Of a stretch of DNA of 64,000 nt, positions 1 to 9,884 are shown in pieces (the first letter of the stretch is position 1; each line of letters starts with the position of its first letter). The notes below the pieces were generated by a model. The model worked only from the letters and a program-made list of their open reading frames with translations, had not been told where the DNA came from and did no database searches. Origin of the DNA: Conchocele bisecta (lineage: Eukaryota; Mollusca; Bivalvia; Lucinida; Thyasiridae). The stretch lies in NCBI GenBank assembly GCA_029237695.1, contig CM055271.1, positions 36,018,462-36,082,461 on the forward strand. Direction: 5' to 3'. Position numbers and translations under genes: made by a program.

Positions 1-89
1 TTTATGTTGACTTATATAATAAATTGTGTATATAGTAATACATTGTATGTGTCTGTGTACATTACTTAACTATTGCATGTTTCTTGCAG

Positions 90-618
90 GTGGTGTAGCA
101 TTCAATATGACAGTTCGTTGCCCGTGGAGCATTACCATATGCTGTTGGCGGAAGCAATGTCCTTCATCCTGGCATGCTACAGACTGAGTAAGTGCGAGTC
201 TCTCAATGCGGCGCGGGTTATGGCATTGCAAACCAAGATGAGACGACACACTCTTGAGCCACCAAAACTCTGCTCCCTACCGCCTACGGATCCAGCATTC
301 AGGGAGAATGTTCTACGTGGTCATCTGGCGGTGGCCACCTGGCGGGACTGCCTGAAGACAGACTCACCGACCCTTTTTCAAATTGAGCATGGGTGGCATC
401 GTCCCGTGGGGAACACAATTCTTCTACCAACAATCGTTCCACAAGACACACCCCTGGCTCCTGTAGACCTGCTCAAACTTATAAAATGTGGCTGTAGCAG
501 TGAAAAGCCATGTGGTACAAAGAGGTGCAGCTGCAATGCCAGTGGACTCAGCTGTACAATTTTCCGTCAATACAGAGGGGAAGATGACTGTTTCAATACT
601 CGTGTACATGGCATCTAA
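90..618 (+). CDS. Last exon of a CXC-domain (tesmin/TSO1-like) protein
   Basis: The reading frame is open from a good acceptor (TTTCTTGCAG ending at 89) to the TAA at 616-618, about 175 residues; an in-frame ATG at 73 lies inside the intron and is not taken as the start. The front half has the line LPPTDPAFRENVLRGHLAVA, then HGWHRP..., then LAPVDLLKLIKCGCSS. The last 45 residues carry the spacing CxC-x4-C-x4-CxC-x6-C of a CXC zinc-binding segment. I recall this layout (PPTD..F..N..RAH, HGW, APD.LLKLI.C.C) as a common invertebrate family of unknown function, often multicopy and perhaps linked to mobile elements. The usual next cysteine of CTIFC is Arg here (CTIFR), so the last metal ligand is missing. 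The 5' exons lie left of the window. Family call fairly sure; function unknown. Confidence 0.7.
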
Positions 619-1182
619 CTGTAAATGTAAATTGTTGTAATTAATGGTGGGAATTTGTTATTCCAAAACCTGGAATATACATGTAATTAAGCACTTAAAT
701 TTCAAGAATGATACTTGGTGACATATAGGATATATTGTAACCATCATAACTTAATTCAACTGAATGACATGTCTCTGTTAGTAACTTTCTGTTGCGCTAA
801 TCTGATCATTACATCCCAGTATACTGTTTTACTCTGTAATTTCTATATTTTTCATGTAAAATGTCCTTCATGATGGCATTTGACCTTATTATTGAGCAGA
901 TATTAAAAAGATAACACCAAAAATGGATTCCTCATGCCAAAATTAGCTAAAGATGTGGTATCATTCGTGATTTTATGCCCACTGGTTAAAAAGTTGTATT
1001 TCTCTGATCAACGGCGGCCATCTTAGCGGCCATCTTGGATTTCTCGAATTGCCCAAGGATATCCGCTTGATATCCTTGATATCCGGCTGATCTTCATTAC
1101 TGAGGTCCTAAGGATGTAGAATCAAGAGAGAGAAAAACTTTTACATGCGATGCAGGGTATACCTGTCGTGCTACCGGACTAT
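619..1182. other. Intergenic, no gene seen
   Basis: AT-rich DNA after the CXC exon. ATTAAA near 901 could serve as a weak polyadenylation signal. Near 1013-1040 the motif GGCGGCCATCTT/GCGGCCATCTTGG occurs twice; the same word recurs at 28980 and 29100, so it is probably repeat-derived. Confidence 0.4.
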
Positions 1183-1401
1183 GGCTATCTTATTTTTTTT
1201 GTCGCTGCTGTTTATTTTCTATTTTTATCATCAAATGGAAATGATTCTGAAGTGCTGTCAAAGCATGTTGTAAATTATTCTAAAGTGCTGTCAGAGCATG
1301 TTTTTGATGATAAAAATGGAAAATAGAAAGAAAATAGGAAATGACCAAGATATAAAAGCAACAGCAAACGACAATTGTTGTGAGTAGCGGTCTAAGCGGG
1401 T
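1183..1401. repeat. pB1 piggyBac-like MITE, degraded copy
   Basis: Matches the pB1 consensus seen intact at 15785-16034: GTCGCTGCTG...ATCATCAAA..., AGTGCTGTC arms, then CAACAGCA...ACGACAATTGTTG and GTAGCGGTCTAAG. The left TTAA end is missing and the right flank is GGGTAA rather than TTAA. Confidence 0.6.
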
Positions 1402-1410
1402 AAACACTGT

Positions 1411-1475
1411 TTTCTCGTCAACAATTATTGTATTTACATTTATTGAGCATAGGCTGCATAGCCTGACATTATTGT
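1411..1475. repeat. Fam-F internal fragment
   Basis: CAACAATTATTGTATTTACA followed by TTTATTGAGCATAGGCTGCA is the centre of Fam-F as seen at 57425-57480 and 58795-58870. Neither element end is present. Confidence 0.5.
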
Positions 1476-1602
1476 CACTCCTGCTTGCGGACAGCGTAAT
1501 ATAGTCGACACATTGGTGTACGTATGTACGTCCGTGCGTCCGGTTAAAATCTTTCGGTATACGATACAATCGGTGACATTTCTTTGCTAAAGCATGAGCA
1601 TG

Positions 1603-1829
1603 TCTAACCCTTACACCGCTATCTTAATGTTTTTGTCGTCTGCTGTTTATTTTCCATTTTTATCATCAAAAACATGCTTTGACAGCACTTTAGAATAATT
1701 TACAAGATGCTTCGACAGCTCTTTAAATGATTCTGAAGTGCTGTCAAACCATGTTTTTATTGAGAAATAAGGCAAGATATAAAAGCAACAGCAGATGACA
1801 ATTGTTGTGAGTAGCGATCTAAGGGTTAA
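1603..1829. repeat. pB1 piggyBac-like MITE
   Basis: Begins CTAACCCTTACACCGCTATC and ends GATCTAAGGGTTAA. The inner part has the ATTTTTATCATCAAAAACAT and CAGCACTT.../...AAGTGCTGTC arms shared with the other pB1 copies. The right TTAA is intact; the left reads CTAA. Confidence 0.75.
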
Positions 1830-1992
1830 TGTGGTTTTCCATGAAAGGTTAATTTTGTTTACACTTGTTATACTTAATACGTCATTCTGTAACATCATTT
1901 GATGAAATTCAACCAACAGGGTATGTGATCACGTGGTCTATTGTTTACTCTCCAGTAATGGCGGCGCCCATGAGGTCTCGGGTAAATCTTAT

Positions 1993-3235
1993 TTTTAGCG
2001 CGCCTTCCAAAGGAAGCCGTCCTTATGGCATACCCTCGGCGTCCGTCTGCGTCCGTCTGTCTTCAAAAATGATAATGGCCTATATTTTCTGTTTCCTTGC
2101 TTGGATTTGCTTCATATTTCACACACGCATTGCTCCAAGGGTCCTCTACTGCGCTGTGGCAAATCCACGTCCGTGCCGCCCCTTCTAAGCCCAGGGACGC
2201 TCGGGTAAATGGCCTATATTTTCTGTTTCCTTGCTTGGATTTGCCTCATATTTCACACACGCATTGCTCCAAGGGTCCTCTACTGCGCTGTTGCAAATCC
2301 ACGTCCGTACCGCCCCTTCTAAGCCCAGGGTCAAGGTCACATACTTTGTGCATCTCAAAACCTTAATGCTCGTACGCTCGGGTAAATGGCCTACATTTTC
2401 TGTTTCCTTGCTTGGATTTGCTTCATATTTCACACACACATTGCTCCAAGGGTCCTCTACTGCGCAGTGGCAAATCCACGTCCGTGCCGCCCCTTCTAAG
2501 CCCAGGGTCAAGGTCACATACTTTGTGCATCTTGAAACCTTAACGCTCGGACGCTCGGGTAAATGGCCTATATTTTCTGTTTCCTTGTTTGGATGCTCAT
2601 ATTTACACACACATTGCTCCAAGGGTCCTCTACTGCGCTGGCAAATCCACGCATGCCTTCTAAGCCCAGGGTCAGGTCACATACTTTGCATCTTGAAACC
2701 TTAAGGCTTCGACGCTCAAGGGAAATGGCCTCTATTTTCTGTTTCCTTTCTTGATTTGCTTCATATTTCACACACACATTGCTCCAAGGGTCCTCTACTG
2801 CGCTGTGGCAAATCCACGTCCATGCCGCCCCTTCTAAGCCCAGGGTCAAGGTGACATACTTTGTGTATCTCGAAAGCTTAACGCTCGGGGTAAATGGCCT
2901 ATATTTTCTGTTTCCTTGCTTGGATTTGCTTTATATTTCACACACGCATTGCTCCAAGGGTCCTCTACTGCGCTGTGGCAAATCCACGTCCGTGCTGTCC
3001 CTTCTAAGCCCAGGGACGCTCGGGTAAATGGCCTATATTTTCTGTTTCCTTGCTTGGATTTGCTTCATATTTCACACACGCATTGCTCCAAGGGTCCTCT
3101 CGAAACCTTAACACGCTCTGGTAAATGTCTCATAAAATTTGTTTCCTTTATCCAGCATGTTGTGTTTTCAAATGTGCCCTCGGTTCCTTTGCTGCCACCG
3201 GGCACGCTTCGTTGTCCTCTGACAACTCTTGTTCA
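1993..3235 (+). mobile_element. Pearl-like tandem-core element, copy 1
   Basis: Starts TTTTAGCGCGCCTTCC with a small hairpin (CTTCC-AAA-GGAAG), followed by CTTATGGCATACCC and CGTCCGTC words. About seven tandem units of roughly 130-178 bp follow, each containing GGTAAATGGCCTATATTTTC, ATTGCTCCAAGGGTCCTCTA and CAAATCCACGTCCGTGCC. Long units also carry TCAAGGTCA (2331, 2508; degraded near 2672 and 2847); short units lack that segment. It ends with GTTGTCCTCTGACAACTCTT. This matches what I know of bivalve pearl-type, possibly Helentron-derived, non-autonomous elements; that assignment is inference. No coding frame survives the unit length changes. Confidence 0.75.
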
Positions 3236-3378
3236 TTAATACGACTGCGCGTTCTTTCTTTTATTGATGACCATGTTCCTGCCGTTTACAGTACGAGTCC
3301 TCCAATACCAAATTTAGCAGCATTACATATTTATAGTTAGTCTGAACATTTTGCACATAAATTTAAATCAGACCAAGT
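3236..3378. other. Intergenic, nothing seen
   Basis: Single-copy-looking AT-rich DNA between two mobile elements. Confidence 0.4.
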
Positions 3379-3608
3379 TTAACCCTTTCCCTGATAGAAA
3401 CGACTTTTCACGCCTCTGCAGATGTCTTTTGAAAACATTGTGGGAAAAGGAGAAATTGCTTGTAACAAGCAATCTCTCCTTTTCTCACAATGTTTTCTAC
3501 TCTATCAGATAATTTAACCATCATTTGACCCAGCATTTGGTTCTTTTATTCCGACAGATGTTTTCGATTTGGAAGAGTCGAAATATCGCAAAACAGGGAA
3601 AGGGTTAA
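3379..3608. repeat. pB3 piggyBac-like MITE
   Basis: Flanked by TTAA on both sides, with ends CCCTTTCCCTG and CAGGGAAAGGG. The centre is a hairpin of ~30-bp arms (AAACATTGTGGGAAAAGGAG with its complement). The copy at 17449-17677 is in the opposite orientation. Confidence 0.8.
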
Positions 3609-3794
3609 ACAACCTCGATTCCGTGTAAAATGTTCTGACTTAACTAAATATTCACCTTGTGTGTAAGGCAAAAATGTTAAATTTTAGTTATTTTTTTTAG
3701 TATCAAGGCTGCCAGTGAGACATTGTTTGAAGCAAAGATAATTACTTCGTAAATGTGATTATATGTATGACATATATGTGAATACTTAGAGGTT

Positions 3795-4344
3795 AATACG
3801 TGGCTTGTTTGATATCGGCCTAGGTATCGGCCTGAGGTAACTTGGTATCAGCCTGCCACCCACATATAAACAGTGGGTGGCAGGTGGGAGCACGCGATGG
3901 GTACTTTAACGATCAGGGTTCATCCTTACCGGAATCCCGACTGGAGACCTGGTTTGGCCCTCACATGTCTTTGGAATTTTGTATGTGACAGTTGAATCTG
4001 GTTATACCCCTTATGTGAGTACATGTATTACAATATTCGTAAGCCTATGTTAGGGAATGGGGCCAAGTGACTTGGTGTGGTATGGACCTGGCACCAGGTC
4101 AGGTTATTCTAATTTCAGGGCTGAATATATTTGTTCTCGATGTAAATATTCCGTTCTGATTTTGGGATCCCCCCCACCACCCCCCCCCCCCCCCCAATGC
4201 AGCAGGTTAAAACGGGATCGAACCCGTTTGCCCGGCCTTACATGACCGTAGCTGTTGATAGGCCGTTAAACACTAATAAACAAACAAACAAACCAAGTTA
4301 CTGAGGCACGATACCTAGGCCGATATCAAACAAGACACGTATTA
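3795..4344. repeat. Hairpin element split by a Fam-C insertion
   Basis: Left arm 3795-3845 (AATACGTGGCTTGTTTGATA...) is the near-perfect inverse of right arm 4294-4344 (...ATATCAAACAAGACACGTATT). The loop between them is filled by a Fam-C copy, so the hairpin is older than the Fam-C insertion. Confidence 0.7.
3870..4293 (+). repeat. Fam-C SINE-like repeat, full copy
   Basis: Runs from GTGGGTGGCAGGTGGGAGC through AACGATCAGGGTTCATCC, GACTGGAGACCTGGTTTGGC and CAGTTGAATCTGGTTATACC to GGCCGTTAAACACTAATAAA with a short AAAC tail. A poly-C run lies at 4169-4194. The tailed 3' end suggests retroposition; no tRNA-like head is seen. Confidence 0.75.
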
Positions 4345-4354
4345 ACGTCTTTAT

Positions 4355-4735
4355 TACTTAGATTACTTAGATATCAATTTCAATATCAATCATCCGGCAG
4401 TTGTGATAATCCTATATTAAAATCTATACCGTTATCCACGATTGAATGATGAAATACAGAGCCTACAAATTTAAATTCCCGACATCTGTCAAAATTGACG
4501 CAGCCGATAAAGTAAACATACGCAATGCGCATGCCCAAATGAACTGGTTTAATACGCGCGCGAGACATGGTATCGGACTGGAAACGGTGGTATCAGACTA
4601 GAAATGGCAGTATCAGACAAGAAGTTTCAGTATCAGGCTGGAAAACACGCCGTATCAGCCTGGACTGTGTATGTTATTGCTGTAGGCAAATACAGGCAAT
4701 TTCTAGGCAAAAATTGATATCTAAGTAATAATGTC
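4355..4735. repeat. Inverted repeat with short GTATCAG tandem
   Basis: TACTTAGATATCAATTTCAA near 4367 is inverted as AAAATTGATATCTAAGTAAT near 4709. Between them, 4567-4670 carries about four ~25-bp units of the form GTATCAGACTRGAAA. No coding potential is seen. Confidence 0.55.
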
Positions 4736-4837
4736 TCGTTACCGTATCCTGACACATGGAGCGGTCAAGGCTGCCAGGGATGATGACAATTAGCCGTTAA
4801 TAGTAATGTTTCATGTTTATGCGTGTGTGTGCATATG

Positions 4838-4896
4838 TTCAAGGATGAACCTCGCAGCATGCGAAGGGTAATTTAGCAACGAGGTTCATCCTTGAA
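4838..4896. repeat. Short hairpin
   Basis: TTCAAGGATGAACCTCG near 4838 pairs with CGAGGTTCATCCTTGAA near 4880, about 17 bp per arm. Confidence 0.6.
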
Positions 4897-4899
4897 ACC

Positions 4900-5804
4900 T
4901 CATATCCCTGGCTTGGCTTCAGGAATGTTTTTGGCTTTCTTGTACACAAGAGTTGAATCTGGCTACGACCCATTATAAAAGTAGCAAGATTAATACCGAT
5001 TTATGAATATAACGTGTGAATATTGTCGTGTTACTGTATACTATAAGGAGCATGGAGTTGCCATCAACACCATCTTTGTATGTACAAGTCATCGTAGTTT
5101 CACCACTTCGTGCGTTTGACACATATAGCAAATAATATGACAGTAAACCAAATCAAATTTGGTCTAATACATAATAGACAGATATGACAACGGCAAGCTA
5201 TAAATATTATGCCAGCAAACTATACAAAAGACGAGATGTCTGAGCATTTCTCCCATTAATCTCAAAATGTTCATGTGTAAACTTTTCAATTTGTTGCACA
5301 GCTTATGTTTGTGTACACGTTGCCCATAGGTAAAGCCATATTTACTCGCATAATAGGCGAGTAGACACCAGGGACAATACGATCAGGTAACTGCTTACAT
5401 GTCACTGGATTTAATAGCTAATAACAGTACAGTAGTGGGTGTATATGGTATGTGTTGTGTGATACACTGTGCGATTTTCTGTGTATGAGGCTATGTATGG
5501 ATATAATGGTGGTTCATGTTGTTAAAAACACTGGCACAAACATGTCCATAACACTCAACATATTTTACAATTTGGTGTAATATAATTGATACGAGTCCGT
5601 TCCCCTGGCTTTTCTACACGTGATTAGCTACATTATATCATAATGTTCTACTTCACATTTTGAGTTCTTTGTCAAACGGCAGAACCGGTGAAACTGGCTG
5701 ATGGCTGGAACACACAAAGATGGCCGAATTGGTTGCTCCATGTGCCATATAGGATACAGTAATGAGGCAGTATTTGCAATTGTGTTTGCTTCAAACAATG
5801 ATCA
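4900..5804. other. Intergenic, no gene seen
   Basis: Degraded Fam-C-like words occur at 4908-4990 (GTTGAATCTGGCTACGACCC). The rest shows no clear gene or repeat. Confidence 0.4.
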
Positions 5805-6109
5805 GTAGCCTATTTCACCAACATTGCAAAGTATACTTATCTAGCAAAGTATACTTTGAGGGAGAAATTTTCAATTTAAAGATAAATTTATTATGTTTTA
5901 TTATACTGAATTTATTACATTATCACAGCCATTTTGACTGTGATAATGTAATAAATTCAGTATAATCATTCTGCATACTTTTAATCATCAAATATATGCA
6001 GTCGTTAGTTCTATATGACATAATGAATTTCTGGGAATATAAATTATTTCTCCCTCAAAGTATACTTTGCTAGATAAGTATGCTTTGCAATTTTGATGAA
6101 ATCGGCTAC
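5805..6109. repeat. Fam-A palindromic MITE
   Basis: Ends are GTAGCCTATTTCACC and GAAATCGGCTAC. Direct AAGTATACTT words sit next to both ends. A central perfect palindrome, TACTGAATTTATTACATTAT plus its complement around a short loop, lies near 5905-5966. Nine or more copies in this window share this plan. Confidence 0.85.
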
Positions 6110-6281
6110 AGATATAGAATGGGCCCTTAAGTCCAAGTCCTGTTGACCCATTTCATGCTGATGATACGTCATTTTGTTTGTGGAAAATCCCAAATATTAT
6201 TTTATATGAGCTCAGAAATATATGCCGTGACTACCATTTGAACCGTCTTGTCGAGTGAGTGGTCACAACATACAATTTTGG

Positions 6282-6600
6282 AACTAAGTGACTCTGGTGT
6301 GGAATGGACCGGACACCAGGTGAGGATATTCTAATTTCAGAACTGAATATATATTCTACTGTAAATATCGAGTTCCGATTTCGGGAATTTCCCTCATTAT
6401 GGAGAGGTTAAATACGGGATACCACTGGCGATCGCCACTTTCGTAATTGGCGATATTGTAATTTTTTATCGCCAATTGTTTTATTTTTTTTAAGTGCCGA
6501 TTTTTTTATTTTCCCCAGCGGAATCCCTGGGGATAGTCCAACCCGTTGGCACGGCCTTTATGACCGTAGCTGTTGAAAGGTCGTTAAACACCAATAACCA
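6282..6600 (+). repeat. Fam-C copy interrupted by a Fam-L MITE
   Basis: AAGTGACTCTGGTGTGG through GTTCCGATTTCGGG is Fam-C sequence, and ATGACCGTAGCTGTTGAAAG ... GTCGTTAAACACCAATAA is its 3' end. Fam-L occupies 6420-6532 in between. Confidence 0.65.
6420..6532. repeat. Fam-L MITE
   Basis: Left end GGGATACCACTGGCGATCGC (degraded TIR), right end CCAGCGGAATCCCTG. Internal ATCGCCAATTG and CAATTGGCGAT words are shared with the 7358-7460 copy. Confidence 0.65.
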
Positions 6601-6619
6601 TGATCAAAAACCTATAAAT

Positions 6620-7184
6620 AAATAAACAAAAATCACTGTGGTACTACATAAACAATTTAATTGCATAAATTGTTTACAGTAAACTTTATGAATTTCAGTC
6701 AAATGACAGGATATACATACACATTAAGAATGAGTATTTTACAAATGTTTAAAATTGATGATAAAATGGTCCAAACTGTGATAATGGATGAAAATGTGTT
6801 GCAAATATGAAATCAGATCTTAAAGCGTAAATATTTGTAGCAAAAAAAAAAAGTCTCAATTTTTTATTTTGATAATGAAATGGATTGGTTGAAAGGTGCT
6901 ATGTTATAATAATGGTGTTATCAATGAATATAACAGTATCACAGTTAAGCAGTACTTTTACGTCATATTGGTAATTTTTCGTCAGTGAATGTAATTGAAT
7001 TTTGGCCATGAATACAACACATTATTTTATCATACTAAACCAGCAACTTGCTGTCGGTAAACCTGTAAATTATGGGCTGTAATCGGACAACCTATAGCTT
7101 ATACCATGTATGCATCCATATCAGCTTGCTATATGTGTGTTACATGTTTTCTGCTCGACTCAACATATATGGTTGGACCGTGTC
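6620..7184. other. Intergenic, no gene seen
   Basis: Very AT-rich DNA with no recognisable element. Confidence 0.4.
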
Positions 7185-7290
7185 GGAAATTCACCGACTG
7201 AACGGCAAACAGCTTAGACGCAGACCAGCCTGCGCATAAGCGCAGACTGGTCCGTGTCTACACTGTTTGCCACGGCAAACGCCTTGTTGT
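7185..7290. repeat. Fam-J hairpin repeat
   Basis: GGCAAACAGCTTAGACGCAG...CCAGCCTGCGCATAAGCGCAG...CTGGTCCGTGTC...CTGTTTGCC forms nested hairpins. Related copies are at 48640-48710, 49745-49815 and 49970-50030. Confidence 0.6.
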
Positions 7291-7357
7291 TGGCCGATTA
7301 AGTCATTCACGGCTTATCTTAGCTACAAGAGTTGCCTGCAATAATTTCCATTGCGAC

Positions 7358-7460
7358 GTATTCCGCTGGCGATCGCCACTTTCGCAATTGGCGATAAAAA
7401 ATTACAATTTTCGAAATAAAATCGCCCCACTTTTTTTATTAAACCCAGCGGAATCCCTGG
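7358..7460. repeat. Fam-L MITE
   Basis: Left GTATTCCGCTGGCGATCGCC and right CCAGCGGAATCCCTG. Internal GCAATTGGCGATAAAAAAT and an A/T run as in 6420-6532. Confidence 0.7.
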
Positions 7461-7462
7461 TA

Positions 7463-8182
7463 GCAATTTTGTTTCTATGCTGATCTGTGAGTACTGCTTA
7501 TCTGTGACTGTACAAAATGATGAAGAAAAACATCTATGAAGTACTACACTGATATAATTATATATAACAATAGCTGTCGTAACACAGCATAGCTCGACTA
7601 TTCAATAAATGATACCTCTAGGATTGTACCAGCATGTCGCTAGAGCTGTGGCGGTCAAATTTAGTTTCATATCGTCTTCCATATCCAGTATGCAATCACA
7701 TATGCAGCATATCAAGCTGTAAATGTGTTCGGATATTCCTAAATACCCTATTGCAAGGTTGTCTTATTGCAAATATTCACCAGAATTTAGACAAGATTGA
7801 CATGGTTCGTTATTTCTCACTTATCAAGTTAATTTTGAGAAAAATTTAGTTCTCATTGAAGAATGGTATTTTTTGATATAAAACATTCTTTGAATAGTCA
7901 AGCCACCAAACAAATGGACAGTTTGCAATCTGACAATATGTAGAGAACTATCTAGTAAAGAATAGATTTTTCTATTTCCCTGAAGATGACACGGTACACG
8001 TCTTTGATTTCAAGTCAACTACTGGTCAAAGGGAGATAATCCAGACAAGTAATGCTTTATTGTGTACACCAAGACAATATGCACTTGGTATCGCACAGCT
8101 AACCAGCTAGCTGTAGTAATTCCGTCATCTGATCTTGGTTTACAGAGGCAAGCCGATACTGATTAGCTCCCTTTTCCATTAC
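7463..8182. other. Intergenic or distal 3' flank of the AT-hook gene
   Basis: No convincing gene is seen. A 71-codon open frame at 7634-7849 has no recognisable motif. Confidence 0.4.
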
Positions 8183-8249
8183 AGCGGAACCTCTCAAAAC
8201 CGGAAGAGGTTCCGCTGCGGAACCTCTTCCGGTTTTGAGAGGTTCCGTT
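8183..8249. repeat. Near-perfect palindrome
   Basis: Two 33-bp arms meet head to head: AGCGGAACCTCTCAAAACCG...TTCCGCT, then GCGGAACCTCTTCCGGTTTT...GGTTCCG. There is almost no loop, so it can extrude as a cruciform. It lies just beyond the putative poly(A) signal of the minus-strand gene. Confidence 0.8.
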
Positions 8250-8312
8250 GTGTTCGGTGTGTTATTGATAGTAACGAGGCTACATCAAAGGAATTAATTG
8301 TAGTCCAGAACT

Positions 8313-8318
8313 TTTATT
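8313..8318 (-). terminator. Putative poly(A) signal AATAAA of the AT-hook gene
   Basis: TTTATT on the plus strand reads AATAAA on the minus strand, 324 bases after the stop codon. It is the first good match downstream and would give a ~340-base 3' UTR. No cDNA evidence. Confidence 0.4.
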
Positions 8319-8641
8319 TTGAACATAACGAGCTTCATTCGTCTGTGACCTCGTAGTTGAAGATGGATTCTGGATTTCAAATTCTTCTCGTCTTGTATCT
8401 TCTGTTTAATTCATCATTTCATCGTACAGTAGAACATTTTCGAAGTAAGAATTCTGACGTCCCAACAAATTTATGTTCCGAGATGATGTTAGTTAGTCGA
8501 TGAATACCAATACAGTTATTTTAATACGTGACTTGTACATAGCATGCATATGTGGTGTCTCTATATGCTCTTTACACAATAAGTTACTATCTACACACGA
8601 CTACAAAACACGAAGAACGTTGTTTGTTTATGTATTGCTGT

Positions 8642-8712
8642 TTACTTCTTGCCCGCGCGCTTCACTCCCTTCTTGGCCCCGCCCTTCTTTGGCGACTTCT
8701 TCTTCGTGCTTC
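8642..8712 (-). CDS. AT-hook (HMGA-like) small protein, last coding exon
   Basis: Minus strand: acceptor GTTTACAG, then two bases completing a Gly codon, then 22 codons STKKKSPKKGGAKKGVKRAG + KK and TAA (8642-8644). The tail is almost entirely Lys, Gly, Ser and Pro, as in histone H1 or HMGA tails. Joined to the exons at 11097-11129 and 13171-13243 it gives one open frame of 58 residues; the intron phases (both phase 1) agree. The protein is predicted to bind AT-rich DNA in chromatin. The SPKK motif (S/T-P-x-K/R type) is a known minor-groove binding and CDK-phosphorylated motif. GC-rich codons contrast with the AT-rich introns, which supports real coding selection. Confidence 0.75.
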
Positions 8713-8756
8713 CTGTAAACATCAACACAAACATGTATAATTATGACAAAGGACCA

Positions 8757-8905
8757 GTAGCCGATTTCACCAAAATTGCAAAGTATACTCCTCTTGTTGC
8801 TATATGAAAGTACACTTTGCAGGGATTCCGCTGGGCAAAGAAAAAAATCGCCACTTCAAATCGCCAGCGGAATCCCTGACTTTGAGGGGGAAATTTTCAT
8901 TGAAC
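8757..8905. repeat. Fam-A end fragment with a nested 59-bp MITE
   Basis: AGTAGCCGATTTCACCAAAA...GTATACTCC...TACACTTTG is a Fam-A left end; ACTTTGAGGGGGAAATTTTC resumes at 8879. The gap is exactly filled by a Fam-L element (8820-8878). Confidence 0.75.
8820..8878. mobile_element. 59-bp Fam-L mini-MITE with 6-bp target duplication
   Basis: Perfect 15-bp inverted ends CAGGGATTCCGCTGG / CCAGCGGAATCCCTG with a short interior holding ATCGCC words. ACTTTG is present once on each side (8814-8819 and 8879-8884). Intact Fam-A copies have a single ACTTTG at this point, so the empty site is known. Confidence 0.85.
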
Positions 8906-9078
8906 ATATTATTTCAAGGTTATCAACTCATTTGGTTAAATAAACATTTTCTTACATAACTTTTACACATTAGGCCATAAAAAAAGTACTTTTATTCTCA
9001 AACACGGGGTTTGCGGAATGTGACGCTGTGGAATGTGATGCGGGATGGCAAATTTCTTTTTATTATATTATTTTACCT

Positions 9079-9290
9079 GTAGCCTATTTCATCAACATTG
9101 CAAAGTATACTTTAGTAGCAAAGTATACTTTGAGGGAGAAATTTTCAATTTTATGATAAATTTATTAATTTTTATTATACTGAATTTATTACATTATCAC
9201 AGCCAATGTAATAAATTCAGTATAATAATTCTGCATACTTTTAATCATGAAATATATGCATTTGTTAGTTCTATATGAAATAATGTCTTT
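9079..9290. repeat. Fam-A MITE, right end lost
   Basis: GTAGCCTATTTCATCAACAT...AAGTATACTTTGAGGGAG, the central TGAATTTATTACATTATCAC palindrome and GTTCTATATGAAATAATG. After that the sequence leaves the family; the last ~90 bp are missing. Confidence 0.8.
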
Positions 9291-9545
9291 GATTTTTTTC
9301 AAGTCACCCGATGCATATGTATTTTATAAAATTATTTTTATCTCTTCAGACCTGGAAAATCAACAGATTTTCGTCCAACTTAATTGGATTTAACATATTT
9401 TGCATGGTAGCGTTTTTTATTGATCATGTGGCAAATTTACAGTATGATTTTATTTCTTCATGACAAAAAAATCCTCCACATGTTTGGATTTTCCGACGCG
9501 GCAATATTTAACAATCAAAGTACTTTTTTATGGCCTTATATAGCA
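9291..9545. other. AT-rich intergenic or 3' flank sequence
   Basis: No gene is seen. Shares words with 17050-17250 (AACATATTTTGCATGGTAGC-like, ATTGATCATG), so it is probably an old repeat. Confidence 0.35.
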
Positions 9546-9546
9546 C

Positions 9547-9828
9547 AGGCCCATAGCCAGACCTGTTTGAAGGGGGGGTCGTTTCGAAGGCTCAATGGGT
9601 CTGAAGTATCTACCTGTTTGAAGGGGGGCTCGCTTCGAAGGCTCAAGGGGTCTGAAGTATCTGGTGGGGGGTCTTTAAAAAAGTGGACCCTCAAGGTTAA
9701 AAAAGTGAACCTCGGACTGGGTGGGTGGGTGGGGGGGGGGGGGGGGGGGGGGACGTGGGGGGGGGGGGGGGGGGGGGGGGAGTCGTCCGACCGCTCCGAC
9801 CCCCCCTGGCTACGGGCCTGTTTAGTGT
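9547..9828. repeat. TIR element with long G runs
   Basis: Left CAGGCCCATAGCCAG and right CTGGCTACGGGCCTG are inverted. Inside, a ~60-bp unit ACCTGTTTGAAGGGGGG...GGGTCTGAAGTATCT is tandemly repeated twice. Near-continuous G occupies 9718-9780. Probably a DNA-transposon-derived MITE; no clean target duplication is seen. Confidence 0.65.
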
Positions 9829-9884
9829 TATAAAACCAATGTAATAGGTTGAAGGAAACACGACATTGTGATGTTACCGACATC

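Noticed and set aside
2185..2622. 145-codon frame with repeated EANPSKETENIGHLPERP blocks
   Set aside because: The frame follows tandem units of a pearl-like element; neighbouring units break it and both strands are equally open.
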